DNA of 7,684 nt from positions 1 to 7,684 of the forward strand of contig CAZNOX010000032.1 in NCBI GenBank assembly GCA_964574875.1, given 5' to 3'. Below are positions 1-5,513 of the stretch, piece after piece. The position numbers and the translations under genes are program-made. Origin of the DNA: DSCS01 sp035391585. Lineage in GTDB: Bacteria; Macinerneyibacteriota; Macinerneyibacteria; Macinerneyibacteriales; DSCS01. The notes beneath the pieces were generated by a model, which saw nothing but the letters and a program-made list of their open reading frames with translations, did no database searches and had not been told where the DNA came from. Position 1 is the stretch's first letter; every line of letters starts with the position of its first letter.

Positions 1-670
1 CACGCGCCGTGGACATGACCATGGAGCGGGAGACCGGGACATTCAATGTCGCATCGTAGGCTGCCGTTTTGGAGGCCACTTCCCCCAGGATGATGATCCC
101 GGCCACAGTCTGGACATCGTCGATGTCCATGATCCCCGGGACAAAGAGAATGGGTTTTCCCATCTCCGTGGCCCGGCCGATGGCCTCATCAACCGATTCC
201 AGGGCAGGGATCTTCCGAATGGTAAACTCGATCCCTCTCCGGGAAGCCCGGATATAGTGGGTGATCAGATAAAAGATGATGATGAGGGCGGCTAAGACGA
301 TGGCTCTTTTCATGCTGAACCAGGACGCAACCGGAAGAACAGGCCCGGCTGCGATCTCCTTTGCCACTGTCCCGTCTTCGTTCATCACACGAAGGACATA
401 AGAATAGCTCCCTTTCAAGTTCAGATTACGGTCGGTAAAGCGCCCGGAAAGATCCTTATTCTGAATGATCTTCCCTTCACTTCCGTTAAAGACCCTGTAG
501 ATCTCCAGGGTCTGCGATTCCTCCAGCCCCGGCAGATTCCAGGCCAGGTCCACAGACCCGCCTGAATCGTATTTCACATCCTCCGCTGTAAAGGTCCCTT
601 CGCTTTCCTGTGCTGATAAGGAAAAAAAGGCGGCGGAGATAAGAATGACAGTGAACAGCAGCCGTTTCAT
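1..670 (-). CDS. DUF6754-like membrane protein with signal peptide, C-terminus cut by window edge
   Basis: This reading frame starts at the ATG at 670-668 and runs off the left edge, giving 223 visible residues. An AGGAGG ribosome-binding site (675-680) sits 4 nt upstream. Residues 1-20 form a Sec signal peptide (MKRLL, hydrophobic core, SLSA then QES). Residues 28-110 look like one beta-rich Ig/fibronectin-III-like domain (AWNLPG, LEIYRV, GSYSYVLRV). Residues 122-140 are a single transmembrane helix followed by the basic stretch RASRR, placing the rest in the cytosol. The cytosolic part carries the block GKPILFVPGIMDIDDVQTVA (171-190) followed by ILGEVASKTAAYDATLNVPV, which I recognise from memory as typical of DUF6754. 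The function of that family is unknown to me. The gene has its own promoter and diverges from the reductase operon. The family call is moderately sure; the membrane topology is an inference from hydrophobicity. Confidence 0.75.
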   Translation of the reverse strand, partial: MKRLLFTVILISAAFFSLSAQESEGTFTAEDVKYDSGGSVDLAWNLPGLEESQTLEIYRVFNGSEGKIIQNKDLSGRFTDRNLNLKGSYSYVLRVMNEDGTVAKEIAAGPVLPVASWFSMKRAIVLAALIIIFYLITHYIRASRRGIEFTIRKIPALESVDEAIGRATEMGKPILFVPGIMDIDDVQTVAGIIILGEVASKTAAYDATLNVPVSRSMVMSTAR

Positions 671-708
671 AATACCTCCTTGACGATTAATCTTTGAAAA
701 CACATAAA

Positions 709-736
709 AGTATAAGGCAAAGTGCTATCTTGTCAA
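709..736 (-). promoter_or_regulatory. sigma70-type promoter for the DUF6754-like gene
   Basis: Read on the minus strand, a perfect TTGACA -35 box (731-736) and a TATACT -10 box (709-714, 5 of 6 matches to consensus) are separated by 16 nt. The predicted transcript start near 702 gives a leader of about 30 nt containing AGGAGG. The position immediately upstream of a gene with a good ribosome-binding site supports it. It is back to back with the plus-strand promoter at 834-862. The call rests on consensus matching only. Confidence 0.65.
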
Positions 737-796
737 TATATAATTATTTTTGGAAAACGAAGAATACGCCCCCACCTTACAATATTATCCCCCTTT

Positions 797-828
797 AAAG
801 ATAAGATTATTCTTATTTTGTTATCTTT
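797..828. repeat. AT-rich nested inverted repeat, possible operator or UP element
   Basis: AAAGATAA (797-804) is the exact reverse complement of TTATCTTT (821-828). Nested inside, ATAAGA (801-806) and TCTTAT (811-816) are exact complements around the 4-nt centre TTAT, extendable to 9 pairs with one G-U. The dyad ends 5 nt before the -35 box of the plus-strand operon, so it is placed like an upstream regulator site. It is vaguely like Fur/PerR-type boxes, which would fit a redox gene, but does not match a consensus well. The AT-richness alone could act as an UP element or produce chance dyads. Confidence 0.35.
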
Positions 829-833
829 TACTC

Positions 834-862
834 TGGACAATCTCTCGGTTTTCACTTATAAT
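834..862 (+). promoter_or_regulatory. sigma70-type promoter for the acidic-protein/reductase operon
   Basis: TGGACA (834-839, 5 of 6 matches to TTGACA) and a perfect TATAAT (857-862) are separated by the optimal 17 nt. The expected transcript start is near 869, only about 14 nt before the ATG at 883, so the AGGAGG site (871-876) lies almost at the 5' end of the RNA. This promoter should drive both the 90-residue protein and the reductase, since no second promoter is evident between them. Confidence 0.8.
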
Positions 863-882
863 GATGAACAAGGAGGGAAACC

Positions 883-1155
883 ATGATCACGATAGAAATC
901 GACGGCCAGGAGCTGAAAATATGGGAAAAGGCCATCGCCTATTCCCCTGAAAGCCTGGCTTATTTTACCCCTAAAGCCAAAAGAGAAGGAGAGAAAGCCG
1001 TTTTATACCTCACCCCTGAAGATATCGACGATCTTCTCTCCATCCTGGCTCTTCTCCCTGTCGAAAGTGACGATGACGAAGACGCTTTCGCCAATTTCGA
1101 AGACCTGCTGCTCTATTCAGTCAACACATCAAAGGAGGATACCCATGAGCTTTGA
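883..1155 (+). CDS. small acidic hypothetical protein, translationally coupled to the reductase
   Basis: I do not recognise this 90-residue protein. The ATG at 883 has an excellent AGGAGG site (871-876) 6 nt upstream and a strong promoter, so it is very likely a real gene. It has no signal peptide, membrane helix or cysteine and should be a soluble cytosolic protein. It carries 22 Asp/Glu against 7 Lys/Arg. Residues 1-20 look like a short beta hairpin (ITIEIDGQELKIW), 39-43 a strand (AVLYL), 46-58 a helix (EDIDDLLSILALL), and 61-67 is the acidic cluster ESDDDED. Its stop at 1153-1155 lies inside the next gene: the two overlap by 11 nt and the reductase's ribosome-binding site is inside this coding region. 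That implies coupled translation and probably a linked role, such as an accessory or regulatory partner of the reductase. With no cysteine it cannot be a thiol redox carrier itself. Confidence 0.8.
   Translation: MITIEIDGQELKIWEKAIAYSPESLAYFTPKAKREGEKAVLYLTPEDIDDLLSILALLPVESDDDEDAFANFEDLLLYSVNTSKEDTHEL
1133..1138 (+). promoter_or_regulatory. ribosome-binding site that sets the reductase start
   Basis: AGGAGG lies 6 nt before the ATG at 1145, within the last codons of the upstream gene. It decides the start of the reductase: the longer in-frame ATG at 1067 has no such site, and its extra 26 residues (TLSPISKTCCSIQSTHQRR) overlap the upstream gene out of frame and do not resemble the family. 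Confidence 0.85.
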
Positions 1156-2119
1156 TTTTAAACTCCCCTCTCCGGGAACAGCTGTCCCCATGGAAGAGAA
1201 AGTCATCTACGATACCATTATCATCGGAGGAGGCCCCGCCGGGATGAATGCCGCCCTCTATGCGGCCAGGAAGGGATTGAAAACCGGAATCGTCACCTTT
1301 GATATCGGGGGGCAGGTCCTCAATACCTCTGAAGTGGAAAATTATATCGGAACACCTACCATCCTCGGCCCGGATATGGCGGATTCATGGAAAAACCACA
1401 TGCTCCGTTACAATGTCGAGCTCTATGAATTCGTCCACGTGGACAAGATCGAAAAAGAGGACCGTCTCTTCAAAGTCCACGCCGACGACGGCAAGATCTT
1501 TACCTCGCGGACACTGATCCTGGCCACGGGAAAACGGTCCCGTCCCATGAATGTCCCCGGGGAGAAGGAGTTCACAGGCCGCGGAGTCGCCTACTGCGCC
1601 ACATGTGACGCCCCTCTTTACGGCGGCAAGACTGTGGCTGTCGTGGGCGGAGGAAACTCAGCTATCGAAGCCATCGTCGACCTGGGAAAGATCGCAAAGA
1701 AGATCTATGTCTTCCAGTTCCTTGAGGATTTTACCGCCGATAAGGCCGTGCGCGAAAAGATCGACCCTTACCGCGAAAAGATGGAGATCTTCTTCAACAC
1801 CATGGTGGCCCGCTGCGAAGGAGACAACAAACTCACTCAGGCTGTGATCAGAAACCGCCTCACTGGGGAAGAAAAGACCATAGCACTGGACGGGCTCTTT
1901 GTTGAGATCGGACTTATCCCCAATACGGAGTTTCTGAAAGATTTCCTGGAATTGAACAAATACGGGGAGATCGTCGTGGACAAACACGGTGCCACCTCTG
2001 TGGACGGCATCTTCGCTGCAGGCGATGTGACCGATGTTCCCTTCAAGCAGATCGTCATCGCTGCGGGGGAAGGGGCCCGTGCGGCCCTGGCCGCATCAGA
2101 CTATCTGCTGTCCCACTAA
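1145..2119 (+). CDS. FAD-dependent pyridine-nucleotide disulfide reductase, AhpF C-terminal/thioredoxin-reductase-like
   Basis: This 324-residue cytosolic flavoenzyme should pass electrons from NAD(P)H through FAD to a redox-active disulfide and then to a thioredoxin- or glutaredoxin-like partner. The first FAD dinucleotide fold is at 25-34 (IIIGGGPAGM), the redox pair is Cys151/Cys154 (CATCDAP), the nucleotide-binding fold is at 167-176 (VVGGGNSAIEA region), and the second FAD motif is GIFAAGDV (288-295). Length fits the roughly 310-330 residues of thioredoxin reductases. Several stretches look closer to the reductase part of AhpF: GGQVLNTSEVENYI, LFVEIGLIPNT, VPFKQIVIAAGEGA. The HRRxxxR motif that binds the NADPH phosphate in classical TrxB is absent; QFLEDFTADK occupies that place, as in NADH-using AhpF. 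The AhpF N-terminal double-thioredoxin domain is missing, and there is no AhpC neighbour. NADH preference is an inference. It could equally be annotated as TrxB. Its stop overlaps the convergent M28 gene. Confidence 0.93.
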   Translation: MSFDFKLPSPGTAVPMEEKVIYDTIIIGGGPAGMNAALYAARKGLKTGIVTFDIGGQVLNTSEVENYIGTPTILGPDMADSWKNHMLRYNVELYEFVHVDKIEKEDRLFKVHADDGKIFTSRTLILATGKRSRPMNVPGEKEFTGRGVAYCATCDAPLYGGKTVAVVGGGNSAIEAIVDLGKIAKKIYVFQFLEDFTADKAVREKIDPYREKMEIFFNTMVARCEGDNKLTQAVIRNRLTGEEKTIALDGLFVEIGLIPNTEFLKDFLELNKYGEIVVDKHGATSVDGIFAAGDVTDVPFKQIVIAAGEGARAALAASDYLLSH

Positions 2120-3018
2120 AAAGCGGGGGAAAACTGCTCGGGAGACAGGGCGATGTCCACCAGAAGTGAGGCGATCTTGTCCATATTCTCCACAGAACAC
2201 TTGTCCGGAGTATCCCCGGTGGTGTGCCACCAGGGGTAGGTGAAGTCGATAAGACAGATAAAAGGGATCCCTTTTTTCAGAAAGGGCATATGGTCGTCCC
2301 AGACAGCCGTCCCGGTCTCTTCGAGGAAAAAAGAAAAACCCCTGGTTTCCCGCGCATAGTCCCATATTCTCCGGACCAGCCCGGGAACGGCTCTGACGGA
2401 ATACTCCTCATAAGGAAGGGCCAGATCCCTGTCTCCGACCATATCCACAAGGATGCCGAAAACAATATCATCCGTCTCTTCCTCCTCGACCAGACGGCGC
2501 GACCCCGTAAGGTACGTTGAAAGGTCTTTCCCGCTGTCTTCAGCATCAAAAAAATAGAGACGGACTGTATGTCCTGAGGGCGGGCGGGATGCGATGGTCC
2601 GGGCCAGGGAGAGGAGAACAGCCGTGGACGAGTTCCCGTCATTGGCCCCGAAGAGGTTTTTCGTCCTCTTTGCGCGGTCCGGGTCCCTGTCACAGACGGG
2701 ACGCGTATCCCAGTGGCTTGCAAAAGCCACGGCTTTTTTCTCACGGCCCGGCCACTCAGCGATGATATTGGTCCCCTTCTGAACTCCTGAAAAAGGATTC
2801 TCATAGGAAAAGGTGTGAATCCGGACCTTCCAGCCCAGCCGGGTCAGCTCTTCCTGAAGATACTCCCCTGTGCGCTTATGATTATCAGAACCCGGAGGGC
2901 GGGGAGAGAGAGAACACAGGATTTGAAAATAATCTCTCACAGAGGACACCCCCTGCGCTGTCCCCCCTCCCGTCAGGATCAGAAAAAGAAGAGAAAAGAA
3001 AAACGTCTTTTTTACCAT
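2116..3018 (-). CDS. exported M28-family zinc hydrolase, glutaminyl-cyclase-like
   Basis: From the ATG at 3018-3016 the protein has 300 residues. A signal peptide (MVKKTFFFSLLFLIL, then GGGTAQ) fills residues 1-22; no lipobox cysteine is present, so it is probably periplasmic or secreted. M28 metal-ligand motifs are in order: SHWDT (His102), GANDG (Asp127), FFDAED (Glu160 as general base, Asp161), VDMVGD (Asp192) and WWHTTGD (His265). Several blocks recall animal-type (type II) glutaminyl cyclases: TGSRRL after the catalytic pair, DDHMPFLKKGIP (241-252) and WWHT. Such enzymes convert N-terminal glutamine to pyroglutamate using one zinc. All aminopeptidase ligands are also retained, so a two-zinc aminopeptidase is not excluded. 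The start overlaps arcA by 7 nt in ATGGTAA, suggesting termination-reinitiation coupling. An alternative start at 3054 has a GGAG-like site but puts 12 polar residues before the signal peptide. Confidence 0.88.
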   Translation of the reverse strand: MVKKTFFFSLLFLILTGGGTAQGVSSVRDYFQILCSLSPRPPGSDNHKRTGEYLQEELTRLGWKVRIHTFSYENPFSGVQKGTNIIAEWPGREKKAVAFASHWDTRPVCDRDPDRAKRTKNLFGANDGNSSTAVLLSLARTIASRPPSGHTVRLYFFDAEDSGKDLSTYLTGSRRLVEEEETDDIVFGILVDMVGDRDLALPYEEYSVRAVPGLVRRIWDYARETRGFSFFLEETGTAVWDDHMPFLKKGIPFICLIDFTYPWWHTTGDTPDKCSVENMDKIASLLVDIALSPEQFSPAF

Positions 3019-4271
3019 GAGACGGGTTTTCTTTTGGCCGGCATGGTCATACATCTGACTCCGCCTCCGCCCCGGGCCAGCTCGGCGCCGTCTATCCCGA
3101 TGACCAGTTTCTTGTAATCTTCGATCATGGCCTTCCCCGACAGGAACTCACGGGCATGCTTCACGGCATATCCCTCTTTGTCCAGAGCGTCCAGTGTCTT
3201 GAAATTACAGTCGTAGCCGATGAATTTCCCCGGCTCGAAAGCAAAGAAGTTCGTCCCTGAAAGCCACTGCTCCCTCTCCTGATAAAGGGGGTTGTCTCCC
3301 CCGCAGAAGACGGGCTTCAAGTCCAACCCCACAGTCTTCAGGCCGTCAAGAAGGTTCTCCATATATTCAAACTTTTTCTTGCCGCTGCCGTCCAGAGTGA
3401 TCTTGACCACAGGGAGGCGGCCGTTCCCCAGAATATAGGGTTCATGGATCACGCAATGGTCCCTGTCGATCATGGTAAAGACCATATCAAGATGGATCGT
3501 CGCTCTTTCACGGGGAAGGACCACGGCAAAGATGGTAAACTCCTTGCTGATATCCCGGCAGATGTTGTTGATGATCAAATCGACACTCTGTGAGGTGGTG
3601 CGCTCGGAAAGGCCGATGGCCAGGACATTGTCTTTCAGGACCAAAAGATCCCCGCCCTCCACGGTCACCAGGCCCTCTTTTCCCTCTTCTGTCCCGTCAA
3701 AGATGAATCCTTCGGATTTGAACTGGGGATGGTACCGGTAGATGAACGTGGCGATGATCGCCTCCATGATCCTCACTTTATTGGCCATGGACCCGGTGAT
3801 CACTTTGTCTCCCACGACGATGGCGCTGTCCCTCATAAAATAGAGATTGGGAAGAGGGGGAAGAGCAAAAATATTCTCGCTCAAAAAGCGGGTGAGGGAA
3901 TCCTTTTTTTCCTTGATCCCTACGATCACTCCCGAGGCCAGTTCCCGGGCACTCATCTCCTTGAACTCGTCCCTCCGCCTTTTGAGGACAGGGAACAGGC
4001 GTGTGATGGTCTCGATAAACTCCTTTTTCACAGCGTTATTGTTCAGGACATCTTCCAGCAGGTCTTTCACTTCATAGACCTTTGTGACTAACTTCAGGAT
4101 CTCTTTGAGCTCTTTATGGTCTTCGGCGATCACCGGCAGGGGAAGAATATCGTTATAGAGGACCTGGGCTGCAGTCCGCGGGGTCATCTCTTCCACTTCA
4201 AACCCGGGAGAATGGATAATCACCTTTTCAAGGGCCCCGATTTCAGAAAAAATAGAAACTCTGTTACTCAT
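3012..4271 (-). CDS. arcA: arginine deiminase
   Basis: This complete 419-residue enzyme hydrolyses L-arginine to L-citrulline and ammonia, the first step of the arginine deiminase pathway, which yields ATP and protects against acid. Guanidino-modifying-family motifs are all visible: NLYFMRDS with Asp148, EGGD with Glu205, HLD with His260 and Asp262, and the C-terminal GGGGVRCMTMP with the nucleophile Cys407. The N-terminus (VSIFSEIGALEKVIIHSPG) is typical, and residues 45-135 form the helical insert characteristic of true deiminases. Length matches the usual 400-420. The ATG at 4271 is preferred over the in-frame start at 4289 because AGGAGG (4276-4281) lies just upstream of it and inside the longer version. 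It has its own promoter and is followed by the overlapping M28 gene. No ornithine carbamoyltransferase, carbamate kinase or antiporter gene is in view. Confidence 0.96.
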   Translation of the reverse strand: MSNRVSIFSEIGALEKVIIHSPGFEVEEMTPRTAAQVLYNDILPLPVIAEDHKELKEILKLVTKVYEVKDLLEDVLNNNAVKKEFIETITRLFPVLKRRRDEFKEMSARELASGVIVGIKEKKDSLTRFLSENIFALPPLPNLYFMRDSAIVVGDKVITGSMANKVRIMEAIIATFIYRYHPQFKSEGFIFDGTEEGKEGLVTVEGGDLLVLKDNVLAIGLSERTTSQSVDLIINNICRDISKEFTIFAVVLPRERATIHLDMVFTMIDRDHCVIHEPYILGNGRLPVVKITLDGSGKKKFEYMENLLDGLKTVGLDLKPVFCGGDNPLYQEREQWLSGTNFFAFEPGKFIGYDCNFKTLDALDKEGYAVKHAREFLSGKAMIEDYKKLVIGIDGAELARGGGGVRCMTMPAKRKPVSW

Positions 4272-4275
4272 CTTA

Positions 4276-4281
4276 CCTCCT
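4276..4281 (-). promoter_or_regulatory. ribosome-binding site that sets the arcA start
   Basis: On the minus strand, AGGAGG followed by TAAG precedes the ATG at 4271-4269. This favours the start giving MSNRVSIF over the in-frame ATG at 4289, whose six extra residues (MTRGGK) are simply the translated ribosome-binding site. Confidence 0.8.
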
Positions 4282-4323
4282 CTGGTCATGATGTATGAAT
4301 AGTATCAGACTTGTCCCGGAGAG

Positions 4324-4352
4324 ACTATAAGGCTCTTTGTCAGCTTGTTCAA
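4324..4352 (-). promoter_or_regulatory. candidate promoter for arcA and the M28 gene
   Basis: On the minus strand, TTGAAC (4347-4352, 4 of 6 matches) and TATAGT (4324-4329, 5 of 6 matches) are separated by 17 nt. The transcript would start near 4317, about 46 nt before the arcA ATG. The 101-nt gap from the M23 gene is otherwise empty apart from an A/T tract, so this is the natural promoter position. I see no ArgR-type operator I would defend. Confidence 0.5.
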
Positions 4353-4372
4353 GAAAAATAAAAAAAGAAGGT

Positions 4373-5323
4373 TCAATCTTTTCGTGTGAGGATGTAGTTC
4401 ATGGGATCCACAGGAGTCCCGTGCACGCGGATCTCATAATGAAGATGAGGGCCGATGGACCAGCCGGTATTGCCCACTGTTCCCACGATATCCCCTTTTT
4501 TGATCTCCTGGTAAAGAGAGACCTTGACGGCATCCAGATGGGCATAACGGGTGGTGATCCCGTATTCATGCCTGATAAGGACGGTCCGTCCCCACCCGGT
4601 CCTGTTTCCTGCATAGACGACAACACCGTCGGCAGGAGAGACGATCTCTTCTCCGATATTCTGGGCGATGTCAAGCCCGGGGTGGAATTCCTGCTTCCCG
4701 GTCATGGGAGAGATCCGTGTCCCGAAACCCGAGGTGATCCAGCCGTAGACGGGCCATGTGGTGGGGATATTATCCCACATCTCAGAATTCAACTCTTTAT
4801 TAGTGGAGATCTTGGCCAGAAGCTGTTTGGCCAGCTCCACCCGCTTCTCCGTACTGACGATCAGGGTGCTGATATCCTGGACCTGCCGCTTGAAATCGGG
4901 GTCCATGATCTGGAAACTCTCATCGGGAGAGGCGCTTTCCACACCGCCGATCCCCATCTCTTTCATCACATCCGATGTGGGAGGCAGGTTGTTCATGATC
5001 AGGAGATTGTCCATTTTATTGAGGATATCCACAATGGAATCGTTGACCATGGCTGTGCTTTTTTTCAGAGAGTTATACTTTTCCTTCAGGACTGTATTCT
5101 CATAGACAAGACGGTTCAGCGTATCCGAAGCGACTTTGCGCTGCCCGTAATCCACGAAGATAAAAAGAGCCGAGATGACAAACAGAAGAATGAAAAAGAG
5201 CGTGAGCGCCAAGGCTCCGTAACTGACTCTCTTTTGTCTTGCACCCACCTCATCATGGGGCAGGACAATAAAAGTCATATATTTATTAAACAGTTTATCC
5301 AGCTTTCCCTTAATCATAATCAT
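4373..5323 (-). CDS. membrane-anchored M23 (LytM) peptidoglycan endopeptidase
   Basis: This 316-residue protein should cut peptide cross-links in the cell wall during growth or division. Residues 1-32 are a short cytosolic N-terminus (FIVLPHDEVGARQKR), 33-57 one transmembrane helix (ALTLFFILLFVISALFIF), 61-111 a likely coiled coil, and about 188-310 the C-terminal peptidase. The domain begins TWPVYGWITSGFGTRISP and has zinc ligands His214 and Asp218 (FHPGLDIA) and His295, plus catalytic His262 (YAHL) and His293 (GPHLHYEI). All key residues are intact, so it looks catalytically competent rather than an EnvC/NlpD-type degenerate activator. No Shine-Dalgarno sequence precedes any candidate start (TTG 5326, ATG 5323, ATG 5317). 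The ATG at 5323 is chosen because the promoter's predicted start point falls on it. It is followed by arcA, but a separate promoter there suggests an independent unit. Confidence 0.93.
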   Translation of the reverse strand: MIMIKGKLDKLFNKYMTFIVLPHDEVGARQKRVSYGALALTLFFILLFVISALFIFVDYGQRKVASDTLNRLVYENTVLKEKYNSLKKSTAMVNDSIVDILNKMDNLLIMNNLPPTSDVMKEMGIGGVESASPDESFQIMDPDFKRQVQDISTLIVSTEKRVELAKQLLAKISTNKELNSEMWDNIPTTWPVYGWITSGFGTRISPMTGKQEFHPGLDIAQNIGEEIVSPADGVVVYAGNRTGWGRTVLIRHEYGITTRYAHLDAVKVSLYQEIKKGDIVGTVGNTGWSIGPHLHYEIRVHGTPVDPMNYILTRKD

Positions 5324-5328
5324 CAAAA

Positions 5329-5356
5329 ATGATAACAGTTAGAACCACGGTGTCAA
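5329..5356 (-). promoter_or_regulatory. strong promoter for the M23 gene, predicting a leaderless transcript
   Basis: On the minus strand, a perfect TTGACA (5351-5356) and TATCAT (5329-5334, 5 of 6 matches) are separated by 16 nt. Only TTTTG separates the -10 box from the ATG at 5323-5321, so transcription should begin on or within a few bases of the start codon. The lack of a ribosome-binding site agrees with leaderless translation. A TATAAT without a matching -35 lies further upstream at 5382-5387 and could alternatively give a longer leader. Confidence 0.65.
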
Positions 5357-5404
5357 GTCTTTTTTTGTAAATCTCAATATTATTATAAATTAGAACATTT
5401 CTCC

Positions 5405-5513
5405 GGGGATGGAAACAGCCTTTTAAGCCCCCCACCCCTTGACTGTCTCCCTCAGGAGACATACTACATCTGGCACATGTCTCAGTTTTGACCCATCAGC
5501 CGCTGTCCTGCGG
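5405..5513. repeat. GC-rich block of short competing inverted repeats
   Basis: Between the AT-rich M23 promoter and the tex terminator lies a GC-rich non-coding stretch with several dyads. TGTCTCC (5444-5450) pairs with GGAGACA (5455-5461) around CTCA. The same GAGACAT (5456-5462) can instead pair with ATGTCTC (5477-5483), so the two hairpins exclude each other. GGGGATGG (5405-5412) pairs imperfectly with CCACCCC (5432-5438). CCGC (5500-5503) pairs with GCGG (5510-5513) around 6 nt. I see no open reading frame here. It could be a REP/MITE-like intergenic repeat or a structured RNA; no second copy is in this window. Confidence 0.5.

Noticed and set aside
750..950. A 66-codon plus-strand open frame across the divergent spacer
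   Set aside because: It spans the promoter and start of the 90-residue gene in another frame, has no ribosome-binding site and looks like random AT-rich sequence.
1067..1144. A longer N-terminus for the reductase beginning at the ATG at 1067
   Set aside because: The AGGAGG at 1133-1138 points to 1145, and the 26 extra residues overlap the upstream gene out of frame without family similarity.
3019..3054. A longer start for the M28 gene at 3054
   Set aside because: A GGAG-like sequence precedes it, but that sequence encodes the essential glycine-rich end of arcA, and the extra 12 residues put a polar stretch ahead of a good signal peptide. It is kept only as an alternative.
4353..4370. An A/T tract after the M23 stop as a possible intrinsic terminator
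   Set aside because: On the minus strand it is T-rich, but the only preceding stem is a weak A-U pairing (AAAAGA with TCTTTT), so I cannot support a terminator.
4337..5332. A 331-codon open frame on the plus strand covering the M23 gene
   Set aside because: The opposite strand has intact M23 motifs, a membrane helix and a promoter. The plus-strand product is histidine-rich, low in known motifs and has no convincing start signal.
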